A stretch of 64,000 nucleotides of DNA, taken from Serpula lacrymans var. lacrymans S7.9. Lineage: Eukaryota > Basidiomycota > Agaricomycetes > Boletales > Serpulaceae. Below are positions 21,205 to 35,039 of this stretch, piece after piece (within the stretch, counting starts at the first letter, position 1; each line of letters opens with the position of its first letter). Made by a program: the position numbers and the translations under genes. Under the pieces are notes generated by a model, which was not told the DNA's origin, did no database searches, and saw only the letters and a program-made list of their open reading frames with translations. The DNA lies in assembly GCF_000218685.1 (NCBI RefSeq), contig NW_006763290.1:2762843-2826842 (forward strand). Direction: 5' to 3'.

Positions 21205-23352
21205 AGATCCTCCGGCCATTATCAATTTGTTCTCTGGACAATTTCTGCTAATGTGTTCCGGGGATTCACAGATATAGCATTTTCCTTCCGCTTTTAACTG
21301 GTTTCAGTCTTTCTGACTCCGTTTTGGGAACTGGTACTGGTTTGGGAACTCTAGAGTTTGTTGAGACATTGCTTTATAGTTACGATTATGCGGAGGGTTT
21401 GAGCCTTTCAGAGCTTGTTATTAAGAACAAAGCTTGAAGGAAGTGTCTAGCCACTTGCTGAGAGCAATCAGGGACTGGAAACTAGAGTCCAATGTGAGTA
21501 ACTGTATTATTAGAGAGTATGACAGGTATACAGTACCTAGAGTCCAATGTGAGTAACTAGAGAATAGGAAGCATTGGACTCTGCAGTACTGGCCGAAGTT
21601 TTGTAAACAAAGGTAAACAAAGGAGTCACAGAGGCGAAATAATAGAGAACACAATCACTACTGAATGATAGAGGAATAGATAAGAAAAGGAATAGAAATA
21701 TATAGGTAGCACAAAGGTGCAGAATCACCAAAACTAACACTTGTTTCCTTTGATCAGGTTGAAATCCTCATTGGTTCGAGGAGCGGTTTCCACTCGGGGA
21801 GGTAGCCTGGTTAACTTGCTCTACAGGCCTGTCCTTTTTCTTTTCTCTCTGGTTACCTTGCCCTGCTCCTAATTCGCTCGCCGCATTGGCTATTTCAAGG
21901 AGCTCAGCAGTTCCTTGGACCTCTGCAAGGCTCAACACCTCTGGGTGTAATTCCTTTATTCATAGGTAGGCCCTTTTGCAGATCTCCGTTCAGCCCAATC
22001 CAGAGTTGAATGACCTTTTGCCGTTCATCTACATCCCCAACCATGTTCCACAGCTCGGTGAGCTCATAAACATATTCTCAAACAGTTTTCCCATACTGAT
22101 AGCATTTCCTCAGCTTATCACATTGTTCTAATCTGAAGTTTACAGGAAAACAATGGTTGAACATTCCAATAAAGAAGCGTTGAAGATCCCACTCAAAGGG
22201 GTTATCTGCCACTTCCTGGATATAGAATTCATAGGCTTTATCTTTTAGAAACACAGATAGTCTGTATACTCAATTTGCTCGGGGCACTTGCCCTACTTTG
22301 ACGTAGGCTGTAGCAGCAGTTACAAAGCGATGTAATTCTCGGGAATCAGGCTTTCTGTCATAGGCAGCTAGTTCAGTGGGTTTCAATATTTCTTTTCTTT
22401 TCTTCCGGCGATGAGATTTTACTCTGTTTGTTTGCAATCTAGGGCCCAATGATGAAACTTGGAAATCATTATCAGTGGATGTGTTGCTCGAGTCTCCGCT
22501 AGAGCTTGAGTCTGACTCGTCAGATGAATTGTCCGAGTCTGCTCCACCAGCTTTCTCTATTTTTCCCAAGGATCGTCCAATGTAACTGGTAACTGGTATC
22601 TGGTTTATGGGATTCAGTTTGTGAGGAGTTCGGGAAGTTCCCAATCCCTTGGGTTTAACCATTTGGCCTACGAGTTTGGCTACTGGATTAGAATTATCTA
22701 AGGCTGGTACGTCTGGCCGAATGCACTTATATTTATTTTCTTCTTTTGCTAAATGAGCTGTAAGCTTATTAAGTTTCTTTTTTGTTTCTTCTATGTCTTG
22801 CTCATGCTTGTCCCACAGTTCTTTGCTCCGTTCTCTATCCCCACTTTGGGACTGCTGCTCCTTTACCGAAGGATGATTTGCATTTATTGGCTGGTGAGTT
22901 TTAACTGGTTCTGTATTAGCCCAGTATTGACCCTCTTTCCAAGTTTTGAAGGCTTTCTGTTACTCGTCTAAATTCATATCTGAGTCATCTGAAATTCCCC
23001 CCCAGTTCCGAGGGTCGGGGCCCTTCCCTTTTGACTGTGATAGGCCTTCATCACAATCTAATACCTCCTCAGGATCCTCATTCATATCTCTCTTTTCCCG
23101 ACGTTTCAGGATTCTAACTAGTTGCTCGCTTGTGAGCATTAGTTCAGCTTGCTGTACCAATCTTTCTTGGTCAGCATTCAAAACGGACTCTTGCCCGCTT
23201 CCAGGCTGAGTTTTCCGGGGTATCTCCATATGGGGTGGTAATTCTCGTTTATTTTCTGCTCTATTGGTACTGACAGGTGTCTGGTATAGTATTGGAACCT
23301 CCTCGTACTCATCTCCAGGACGGTACAAGGGACTTCTCATCGTGGTACCCAA
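21205..23352 (-). pseudogene. gypsy-G gag polyprotein in pieces
   Basis: N-terminal acidic region (ATG 23352, with EDPEEVLDCDEGLSQSKGKG), then a Ser-rich linker (22270-22662). A retrotransposon gag core follows (EWDLQRFFIGMFNHCFP, then RKCYQYGKTV, about 22.20-22.09 kb). The last part is a CCHC knuckle CYICESPEHISRNC at about 21.27-21.23 kb. The solo LTR at 21419-21739 separates core and knuckle. Several stops lie between pieces. Confidence 0.8.
21419..21739 (-). mobile_element. Solo LTR, family C, inserted in gypsy-G gag
   Basis: 321 bp, minus orientation TGTTAGTTTTGGTG ... GTTCTTAATA, flanked by a perfect 5-bp duplication CTTGT (21414-21418 and 21740-21744). Related copies lie at 52290-52534 and 56942-57543. 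This fixes the order of events: gypsy-G first, family C later. Confidence 0.9.
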
Positions 23353-24094
23353 GTTATTAAAGTACCAGCAACGGATATAGAACCGGGAACACCCCGTCCT
23401 TGGAGGGTTTCAATCTGGGAGGGTGAACTATCAGTACGGTGAGGCAGTGACGACTCACTACTAGCCCTTGGTTGCGCTGCGACTACTGGGCGGCATCATT
23501 GACGCAGGTAATATGGGCCTGCTCGATTCGTGCTATTAGACATTCTAGTTTTTTCTTGAGGTAGTCGTCCGGGTGATCCTGGGTGATCAGTCCAAGGTCC
23601 AGACAGTGTTTGGAAGGTAGATGTATATAATTGTAGACGGGAGGTGTGAAAAATATGTAATGGTCATGTAGAATGTCGCACAGGAAGTTTAGATTATGAG
23701 AGAGCTCTCAAGTGAGCAGAAAGTCACAGGTATGAGCCTACTATTATTTTTGAGAGTGCTACCTTGCAAACTACAAACACGCAGTCCTTATATACGGTGT
23801 CAGGGTTAGCTAGGTAGGTTAGGTCCGATATCACTAACAAGGGAAGGTTTAACAAAAGTATACTATATGTTAGTCTCCCTTGCTGACCTAATTCAATATA
23901 TTGATGATAGTCGATCAATATCTTGTAAATAAGGTCTGCTTCAAAATAACGGTGGCGTGCAGAGTGCCCCCCTTCAGTGTCGATACAGCAAAAACACGAA
24001 CACTATTCAAGCTCCGTTGATTGTCAGCAAGCTCAGCACTCAGTGAAAACTCTATGCTAATCACTATGCCTGCCTCATGTTGGGTCAGATGAAA
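23353..24094. other. 5' flank of gypsy-G, no gene recognised
   Basis: Probably the leader and/or LTR remnant of gypsy-G, but I could not find a matching repeat on the other side of the element. A TATA-like stretch lies near 23620. Confidence 0.35.
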
Positions 24095-24470
24095 CTGACC
24101 ATTCGCACCGGCGTACCTCATCCAGGAGGTCACGTCCTTCTGCCTGGGCAGCCTGGACACTGTCCGAGTGTACAGCTATGGCCTTGATGTTCAAGTTGAC
24201 CATCTCAGCCGCCTGTTCTGTTTGGTAAGCCCGATTATTTGTCGTGGTTAAGCTACTCACCTGATATTTCCCAAGGCAATGAGAGGGGTTACAATTAGTA
24301 TAAATGGTGTTGTCAGTAAGTCCTCAACTCCATGTACTGGATTTGTGATTAATTCTTGAATTAACAGTAGCAGGCCATAGAAGACAGCCGTTTTGCCACC
24401 TCCTGAGCTCGTCATTTTTGTGAAAGCCATTGGCTTTGTTCAGGTTGTATAGCTGCTATGCCAGCATTAG
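24095..24470 (-). pseudogene. RecQ-like/superfamily 2 helicase fragment
   Basis: Minus-strand exons give a P-loop SSGGGKTAVFYG (about 24.41 kb), then FILIVTPLIALGKYQ (motif Ia position). A 48-nt GT-AG intron (24213-24260) follows, then AAEMVNLNIKAIAVHSD and EGRDLLDEVRRCEWSV. This is the N-terminal part of a family of RecQ-like helicases that I recall as expanded in Agaricomycetes. The DEAD/DEVH box and everything after it are missing. It is oriented head-to-head with MCM3 about 370 bp away. Confidence 0.6.
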
Positions 24471-24838
24471 AATACATGTATCAATGTATCACCAGTATAT
24501 ATTTTTTCGTCTGATTTCACTAAGTCCTTGCTCTATCTACGCAATGAAGAATAGGCCGTTAAGCCGATGTGTGCCGTGCAGTTTTCTCTCTACTTAAAAC
24601 CACCGAACGGGGGCACCCACCAAATCAGCGTTATATTGGACTAGACTAACTATATGTTAGAGCTAAAGTCGGAAGGGAAGGAAAGTGTATTAGCTAAGTG
24701 GAAAGAGTCTGTGGCGTCGACTTGCGTGGGAATCACAGGTGTTCTGTCCTGTCGTTTTTGACTGGAATGATCGTTCTCACGGTCCCCTTCTTTCGCTCAT
24801 GCGGCCTCTCCTTCGTTCTCTTTTAGATTTAGACAACT
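24471..24838 (+). promoter_or_regulatory. MCM3 upstream region
   Basis: 368 bp between the helicase fragment and the MCM3 start, containing a pyrimidine-rich tract immediately before the ATG (TTCTTTCGCTC...CTTCGTTCTCTTTTAG). No canonical TATA box. Regulatory role inferred from position. Confidence 0.35.
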
Positions 24839-27588
<2,750 letters not shown>

Positions 27589-27889
27589 GATTATGGCATT
27601 TGTTTGTTCGTGGCATCATGGCTTTTTATATTCATTGGCAGAGTATGAAAATCACGTAAATCATGGCTATTAACTCTGACAACACTAATTTTAATGATCC
27701 TCAGTCAAAAGCGGATCTAGCAGTATCGAGGCAAACCCAATGTGGTCGACCACTCATACTGACGTCAGGAGCACTCGAAATGTGAGACTATTTTCTAGAT
27801 TCAATGTGGAGAAAATGAGGCATATCTACTGTGCAAAACTAGGTAGATTTCCTCAGAATCATGTTTTTTGTTTGTTTTGCAGATTCCAT
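27589..27889. other. MCM3 3' flank
   Basis: AT-rich, no gene or repeat recognised. It ends where the decayed gypsy-A gag begins on the minus strand. Confidence 0.4.
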
Positions 27890-28114
27890 AAATTAGGACT
27901 GATCAGATATCAGCTATTTATCCAACTCAGCATAAAGACATCTGGCTGCATGCAGGTTGTTTCTTTGCAGCATGTTTACATTGTGAAGGACAGCCTGGAG
28001 CTGTGTGGTGAGATTTGTAATCTTTTCCCGCATTTGATAAAGGACGGCATTCACATTCACAGTTTGTTCTTGCACTGACATGGTGACTTGTTCTCTTTGC
28101 CAAATGGATATCAA

Positions 28115-28495
28115 TGTCACAATTAACATACCAGCACCTACTTACACTTCACTTTTTTGTACTTTTACTTTTTATTTTCCAAGTCACATGACCAGTCATG
28201 TGACCATTTACTTTACTTTACATTTTCAACTTTTCATAGTCACATGACCAGTGTCTAGGCTCACCATGTGACTGGTCACATGCTAAATATCAGACTTTAA
28301 ACTGTATTTACACCTGTACAGTACCTCATGTATTTTAGTATATATACAGGAGCAATACATGGGGAAGGACTCAGCAAGTCCTCCTGTTGTCTAGCACAAC
28401 AAACTTGTTGAAACCTGGAGAGTGATCCCTCCTTTCTCTCTTCTCTTTTGCTTGTCCAAGTTGTGCGCCAGAGTAAGAAACTCTTGGTTGTTACA
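28115..28495 (+). mobile_element. Solo LTR, family B, with 5-bp target duplication ATCAA
   Basis: 381 bp, TGTCACAATTAAC ... TTGTTACA, flanked by ATCAA on both sides (28110-28114, 28496-28500). The upstream part holds five GTCACATGAC-type palindromes. The 3' part resembles gypsy-A LTRs (CAGCAAGTCCTCCTG, GTGCGCCAGAGTA), so B is a sister family of A. Confidence 0.92.
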
Positions 28496-28933
28496 ATCAA
28501 TCTCTGACTACCCACACTATAGTATTTGAAATTGTGTGTAAAAGGTAAACATAATAAACCCTGGTACAAACAGTTGATCCTCTTGTTAAGTTGTCAACCC
28601 TTCTCCAACTGGTGGAGGCAAGTGCCCGGCCTGGTCAGAGGAAAGCAAAGAGGAAGGTTTTGTATGTAAATATAATCAACAACATTTCCACACCGCTGTT
28701 GAGCTATAGTACTCCCCTTAACACTGGGGGCCGTGTGATGTTTGGTTCAATTCTCTCTAGCACCTTGTCCTGAGGAGCTCGCCTGCAGGATTGGGGCACA
28801 CACATGGTTTCCACTGGCTAGCAAATGCTCAACACCAGACTGGCACCCAAGTTTTACTGTTTGAAAGACTTCCACTTAACCCTGTGGTCCGGGTTTGCAC
28901 AAAGTGCAAGATAGTAATGAGAGCAAGTTCTAA

Positions 28934-29350
28934 TGTAACAACTAAGAGTTTGTATACTCTGGTGCACAACTCTGACAAGCAAGAGTGAGGAAAGTAGGAG
29001 TGGATAAACCCCTTAGGTTAAAACCAAGTTAGTTGTGGGTAAACAACAGGAAGACTTGCTGAGGAGTCTTCTGCATCTATTGGGGTACTTATACTACTAC
29101 AGGTTGTTTGTATATATTGTACCATACAGTTGATAAGGCAGTGGCTGATGATATCATAGGGCACAGCCCATGTGACCAGCTCCACTGCGTGAGAGACTTG
29201 TATCTGAAAATAAGGAAAGGCAGTGCAGTGCAAGAAAGTGGAGTTTGGACAAAAGGAAAGTGCTGCATGGCACACAAGCATGTGAAAACTAAGTAAGAAA
29301 GTTAAAGCAGAGAAAGAAAGTTGTAAGTCCAAAATTTGTGTATTGTAACA
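28934..29350 (-). repeat. gypsy-A LTR (5' LTR of copy 3)
   Basis: 417 bp, TGTAACAACTAAGAG at the left to GTATTGTAACA at the right (minus orientation). It is directly followed on the minus strand by the decayed primer-binding site TTAGAACTTGCT and the leader, so it is a 5' LTR and not a solo LTR. The outer flank is an LTR of family D. Confidence 0.85.
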
Positions 29351-29850
29351 CCTCATGCTCTGCTGCTCAGTATAATCCTGTGCTTTGCACCCATGCAGTA
29401 CTCCGGATACCCGCTCCAGTTCTCCTGCCCCGGACTTTCAGTCTGCCATACATTTCCTCCAAACATTTTTATGTTTTCTTATGGACATTGTAGTCAGACC
29501 TTATGGTACACTCCTCTCACATACAATTTCTCCTCATGAGATAGTTGTCTGTATAGAACTCTGTACCTACATTACAAGATACTCCTTACAAACACCACTC
29601 CCTCCAATTAGTATATAAGCTGTAACTTCTGTATTCCGTTCCTGCAGTTTTAATATCAATAAATTCCTCCACCTTTTTACCCAAGCCCTTTTCTAAGCTT
29701 TCTGGTCCTTCCCTGAAGGATCTTTACTCCAATCTACCTTTATCCTCCATTCTCCCCTAGTTCATTCCATCGAGTTAGGGACTAAGGTCTGTGGAAGAGC
29801 CTAGTGCACAAGCTAAGCCACCTCCCAATCTTGTACTCTGTTCCACTCTC
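29351..29850 (+). repeat. LTR family D, + copy, 5' end truncated
   Basis: Matches the inverted copy at 31360-31944 along about 480 bp. Shared blocks include ACTCTGTACCTACATTAC, AGTATATAAGCTGTAACT (TATA region), GAAGGATCTTTA and CTAGTGCACAAGCTAAGCC. The start is cut off by the gypsy-A LTR. Confidence 0.65.
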
Positions 29851-30420
29851 ACAGTGCACATCTGTCCTCCAACAACTCTGGAAGATCACAGTTCTGATAG
29901 TGTGATATTATAGAGTGAATGAATAATACCAGCATTCAGACACTCCCAAGCTTCAATAGAAAGCTTTACAGTGCTTTACTTCTTTTGTTTGTTGATATCT
30001 TTGAGGCAGGCATCTACCAGGCATCTATTCACCAGCACCAGCAAACTGTTTGACTAATAATGGTTATAGATGTACAAATAGTCACTACAACACGCACAAA
30101 GTCTACAACAACAACAACAACTATTGCAGAGACTCAGAGGACATTCTCCAATGCAGGACAGGACTTACACAATGCTATGGTTAATGCTAAAGAACACCTA
30201 CAGTCCATCAGCAAATAGCTGGTAAGGATTGACTGGATGGACTGAATAGTGTCACAAAGGGCCAGGAAGACAAAAGTCTAACAGGCTCTACCCACGACAA
30301 AGTCAAAAAACCAAACAGCTCTGTGGTAAAAAAGGAACAAGACATTCCAAAGGCAGAGGCAAAGATAAATAATGCTATACTGCAGTACAAGCAATGAAAA
30401 CAGAGAAACAATGAAGCCAA
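29851..30420. other. No gene recognised; short CAA microsatellite
   Basis: Contains a (CAA)n/(ACA)n tract near 30105-30122. No coding signal that I trust. Confidence 0.4.
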
Positions 30421-30854
30421 TGTAACAATACCCAAATTTTGTAGACTCTGGTGCACACACTGTAACTCAAAAGGATGAAGAAGAAGAAGATGGTGAGAGG
30501 AGTTGGTAGACTCAAGTTTGTAGGAACAAGTTTGTTGTTGGTAGACAACAGGAGGACTTGCTGGGGAGTCTCCATTTATTGCAAGAGTATTTATACCTAA
30601 ATAAATGTGGTATTGTACATTTAATATAAATATAGGTAAACATTCTATAGTGTTCCATTATATTCTATATAATGACATCGCTGAGTAAGTAAAGGTGTCA
30701 TGTCATATCATGTGACCAGTCACACAATGGGTCTAGACATTAGTCAGGTGATGTGTCATGTGATCAGTCACATGACTTCCAAAAGTAAAAGTCCAAACAA
30801 TAAAAGTAAAGTAAAAGAAAAGTAAAAATAGATACCAAAAATACTGCTGTAACA
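30421..30854 (-). mobile_element. Solo LTR, family B
   Basis: 434 bp, TGTAACAATACCC ... CTGCTGTAACA, minus orientation, with flanks GCCAA and GCCAG (4/5 match). It contains CACATGAC/GTCATGTG motifs at about 30700-30780 and the start-site motif CTTGCTGGGGAGTC. Confidence 0.8.
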
Positions 30855-31359
30855 GCCAGAAGCAAAGGGTAAAACTCTGATAGGAAAATGACCAGCGTCA
30901 TTAAGGCATCCCTTTTATTGTGCATTCCTAAAATGAATAGCACATTACACCCAGTGATAGACTGTAGTAGACACAATCATAATACCCAAAAAGATATTAC
31001 ACTATTGCCAGATCAAAATCAGATCTATTGCAATGGGATCTGGTTTTTGCACCTGCTCAAGCAGTTTAACAGCCTGCTTTTGAGCATAGCCACCTGAGTT
31101 TTGAGCTTGAGAACACAAGCATTGGCTTTAGTGTTCTCAAAGTCACTTTGGGTCTTAGCCAATATGCAACAACAGTTGTTACACTGATCAAGGAGATCAC
31201 CGAGTTCCAGCTGTGGATATTGTCTTGACTTCACAGTGCAGAGTAAGTGAACCTCACAAACACGTTGGTGGGATGTGCTACCAGAGTAACTGCCCTCATC
31301 ATTGTGCTGGTGGTATTTGCTGCAAATATTGCAATTGCACAAATGAGCAACTGCACTAG
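30855..31359. other. No gene recognised
   Basis: A minus-strand frame (31025-31342) is Leu/Lys-rich at its C-terminal end and could form a short coiled coil, but it has no recognisable domain. Possibly internal sequence of one of the LTR families. Confidence 0.3.
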
Positions 31360-31944
31360 TGAACTGTCAGAATCATGGCCTTTTTGGAGTAACAGATTAC
31401 GGAGGACGAGATGGGGAATTGGCTTAGCTTGTGCACTAGACCCTTCCACAGACCTTGGTCCCTAACTTGTTGGAAGTGGACGGAGGAGAAGTAGAGGATG
31501 AAAGGGAGCAGACTAAAGATCCTTCGGAGAAGAATCAAAAAGAACTTTAGAAAAGAACTGGTAAGAAAGCGAGGGAATCTATCTGATATTCAAACTGAAG
31601 GAACAAAGTACAGGAGTTACAGCTTATATACTGTCGGGGGAGCAGGAGCTCGTAAGGAGTAATGTAGGTACAGAGTTCCATGCGGACAATTATCTAGCGA
31701 GAGGAGAATGTATGTGTGAGGCACTCCAGTGTATCATAAGGTCTAATTACAGAGTCCACAAGGAATAGTAGAATGTGCAAGGAGAAACATATGGCAAATT
31801 AGAAGTCTGGTGCAGGAGTATCAGAGTGGACAACTGGAGTACCATGTGGGAATAGAGCATAGAGTTATGCTGACCGGCAGACCACAAGGGACATAATCCC
31901 AAATATACCAATGGTTTGGGGGTTTCAGGCTCGGATAATAACTC
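31360..31944 (-). repeat. LTR family D, inverted copy
   Basis: Inverse of 29351-29850 with landmarks GGCTTAGCTTGTGCACTAG, AGTTACAGCTTATATACTG and GTAATGTAGGTACAGAGTTC. It ends where pogo MITE copy 2 begins. Confidence 0.65.
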
Positions 31945-32752
31945 CATCAGGAAAAACCCTTTTGCTATATAGCGCTATATAGCCACCACCTATATATATA
32001 AAAGCATTCATAGAAACTATAGTACTATCAGTGCAATCATAGCTCTTATAGCTCTTATAGCATAGTAGTAGGCAAAATCTTAACCAAGGGGAGAAGTATC
32101 TATAATTTGCTCAAACTCTGGATTAATCTAATAAATTTCTTCAATAATAGAAAGAGGCCGAAAGTGTTTGGAGTCAAGTATATTATTATAGGCAAGGTAC
32201 TATAAGTGCTCTTATAGCCTATAGCAGCCTACATAGCTCCTATAGCTGTGAAGGTTATAGTTATAATATAGTTCAAGGTGCTTAAAAGGGCTAATAAATC
32301 ATACAGTATTAATTAATTATATAGCCTGTATTAGTGAGATAGTAGTTTGTATCTTTGTATCTTTGATATTTATAAAATAAGAATAATGATTTATCCAAAT
32401 ATAAGTAGTGACAATGAGTAAAAAAATAATCTAAGTCCATGAAAGGTCAATATATAACACCTGTATGATATATTTTATAAGCTCTCATGGTGTAGTGGAT
32501 AAATGTGATATGTGGTGATAGGTTGCTAAGTCACCCAAAAGCTGACTAGCAGGTTGAGAGTTCAAGTCCTGTCTGTGTTAATTTTATTTTATCAGCCACA
32601 CAACAATTTCCAACATCTATAAGAGCATTTATAGAGCTATATGAGGCTCTATAGATGGCAGAGGTTCTATAACAGGGTTTACCACTATAACAGCTTTATG
32701 AGTACTTATAGTGCTATAGAGCTCTATATAGCTACCCCCATTTTTCCTGATG
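31945..32752 (-). mobile_element. Pogo-derived MITE copy 2 (808 bp)
   Basis: Ends CATCAGGAAAAACCC and CCCCCATTTTTCCTGATG. Reversed, about 670 bp are nearly identical to the 3' part of the long element (5921-6591). The other end (GGGGGTAGCTATA) differs from the long element's 5' end but matches copy 3. It is therefore a deletion/recombinant derivative that amplified with its own 5' end. Confidence 0.88.
32488..32590 (+). ncRNA. tRNA-like pol III unit in MITE copy 2
   Basis: A box TGGTGTAGTGG (32488-32498), 60-nt spacing, B box AGTTCAAGTCC (32559-32569), T-runs at 32582-32590. A hairpin GTCA...TGAC with an extended stem (CTA...TAG) lies between the boxes, where a long variable arm would be. 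Confidence 0.5.
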
Positions 32753-32928
32753 TCCTTTGGAAATGCTGGAGTTCTGTCTTCCAGTACAGATATGACATGA
32801 ATTCAATGAAGCTCCACTTGGGTTCACCTTGTTGGCATATACTGCACCCTTGAGAAGAGTGGTGTTCCCACAATTGTGATCATGAGCTAGAGCTCAAGCA
32901 ATCCTGCTTATATTTCCAGCTGATTCTC

Positions 32929-33200
32929 TATCAGGAAAACCCCAAATAACTCTATTGTAGCCCATATAGCACTATATAGACTCTTATAGCTGGTATAGCT
33001 GGTATAGTTGGTATACACAGGTCCCTATTATATAGCTCTATATAGCTAGGCTTTGACTTTACCAGCTATGATAACACAAAAATCCACTATCCAAACAGAT
33101 GTGTATTTTGTCAACTATAAGAGATAATACTGGCTATATTGCCACCTATAGCTTAATGTAGATATAACTGTTTCACCACACATTCAGAACAATACATTTG
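32929..33200. mobile_element. Partial pogo-family end
   Basis: CTATCAGGAAAACCCC followed by CTATATAGACTCTTATAGC-type motifs, resembling a family terminus, 177 bp beyond copy 2. No matching second end found. Confidence 0.45.
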
Positions 33201-34907
33201 TTTAATAATTATTATAGCCAAATACATCTATTACTATCACATTTTGATTTCAAAGCACCAAAACTCAAAACATTATCTATTTTTCTATGATATTACATAC
33301 AACATCAAGCAATTATAGTCCTCTAAAGCCGTAAAGTCAACCTCATCATCTGATCCAATGTTTTGACTTTTTATGTATTGAAGATTGTATTGGTCCCTGT
33401 TAAAGATATGTGTCAAAAGAAATTAAAAATCAATCATCTTTGTAACATACAAGACATTATTATATAGGGAACTGCATATATTTCATCCATCTTGGGGGTC
33501 TTTTTTGCAATTCTTCTAGTTTAGCAATATAATAATTGAACCTTCTAGTAAAGAGTTATTAGTATTCCCAAATATAATATTCAGTACTATGTACAAACCT
33601 TGCACTGAATATGACCTGAAAGATTCAGGGTACGTCTTACACCTGTAGTTAACATATGGAGGCAGCCTCCATGTTTGTACTAGTAGTCAATTAAAAAAGA
33701 GATACCAATGACCACTAAAGCAATGAGAGAGAGGGGTTTGTTTTTGAAGTCTTGAATACTATGCACTTTTTTGCCCTTCCTGTGAAACTATTTGACTTGA
33801 AAAATAAGCCTGATGATATTATGACTGAAAGGTTTTTGTTTATTATATGTATGGGCTCGGACTGAAACATTTGTTATACATTAAGTGTGATAAACATGAA
33901 ACAATATATGCATCTGGCATCCAGATTAATAAAGGTGAAAATACCTTTTCCATTGTTTAAAAGTCATTCCACCACATCATGTATTTTTTAGGGAGTTTAT
34001 CAGATGCAAGCCCATATTCTAAAATCACCAACAAGTTTGCTTTCCGCTTGACTTCACCCCTCATCTGGGAAGATGTAGGTTAAATCTGTGGAGATTCATT
34101 AGTATTGTAAAACAATTAAAAATAGAGATTTGCTGTACATAGTCTATAGATTCTCCCTTTTAATAGCTCATTTAATATCCTGCAGCATCAACAGCTTAGC
34201 ACTTAAAGTTGTGGAAAATTTTCCTACTTCTGTTAGTGTAGCCCAGACCAGATTATTATGTTCTTCAATTGAAAAAAACCTTTAGATGTAGCTAGTAATA
34301 CCCTTAAATGACAATGGCCTAATTTGGCTAATACTGCTGATGTAGGGCTAAAGTTAGACGTTGCAAACTATTTCATGGTATGAAAAGATGTCAATGGGAA
34401 ATATTGTTCTTCTCAGAAAATAAAACATGATTTAAATGAGAAGCTATCTTATACAAGACATGGCATTACACTTTCTGCAACTTCATCACAAGACTGTAAG
34501 ATACATTATTTGTGTGTATTAGTAGTAAAGGATATTGTTTACTTTATTACCCATAGATTGCTCTGCTGGCTCACATTCAGAATTGTCATTATCATACACA
34601 GGAGATCTACAAGATTTAGGCATATCAAGAGGGATGTAATCATTTGTGGTTATATTAAGATTAAGCTTAGCATGCTATACCAGAGTAGTTGATTTGATAT
34701 ACTATTTGGCCTTATTACATTCATTAACTCTTCTTTCTCAAGTCCATTGTGGACCTTGTCTTCAGCCATCCTCCTTATCCTTTTACAAACGGGCTTTTTA
34801 TCTGATTCTCCACCCCCCTTTGTCACTACTCTAATCAACATCACCAACTTCAGCCTTATGCATGACAAAACCAGATAAACCCGGTCTCTGCTAAAGAAGC
34901 CATTATT
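33201..34907. other. AT-rich stretch, no gene recognised
   Basis: Short frames only. No repeat or LTR recognised. Confidence 0.35.
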
Positions 34908-34979
34908 CTCTATAGAGCATAGCCACCACTCCATGGAGTCACTATTGTTCTCCTAGGAGCACATCTGTACTCCTAGGAG
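34908..34979. repeat. Four 10-bp palindromes CTCYNNRGAG phased every 20-21 bp
   Basis: CTCTATAGAG (34908), CTCCATGGAG (34929), CTCCTAGGAG (34950) and CTCCTAGGAG (34970), with starts 21, 21 and 20 bp apart. A TATA-like CTATAAATAG follows at about 35010. This could be a decayed minisatellite or a phased array of dyad-symmetric binding sites. Confidence 0.6.
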
Positions 34980-35039
34980 TCATTATACTGTAGAAAGTAG
35001 CACCTCCGACTATAAATAGTAGGGGGCTTAGTATAGAAA

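Larger units (their letters stand above)
17180..23352 (-). mobile_element. Ty3/gypsy chromovirus 'gypsy-G', decayed internal region
   Basis: Reading right to left: gag, CCHC knuckle, an extra 248-aa ORF, protease, reverse transcriptase, a linker where RNase H should be, integrase, chromodomain. All parts are minus-strand and in canonical order for a chromovirus. Many frameshifts and stops, plus deletions removing RNase H and the integrase zinc finger. A solo LTR (21419-21739) is inserted in gag. I could not identify this element's own LTRs on either side. Confidence 0.85.
27890..29350 (-). mobile_element. Truncated gypsy-A copy 3 (5' LTR, leader, gag start), split by an LTR-B
   Basis: Reading right to left: 5' LTR 29350-28934, a leader matching 44268-44640 (GCACTTTGTGCAAACCCGGACC, reversed), and the gag start (MYQGLLCLPFTH, cf. 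MDQGLLCLHFYI at 44641). Then comes a solo LTR-B insertion (28115-28495), then more gag (QREQVTMSVQEQTVNVNAVL). Everything after the first ~80 gag codons is missing. Confidence 0.8.

Noticed and set aside
31025..31342. Coiled-coil protein on the minus strand
   Set aside because: Weak Leu spacing only, no start context or homologous copy, and it lies between LTR fragments.
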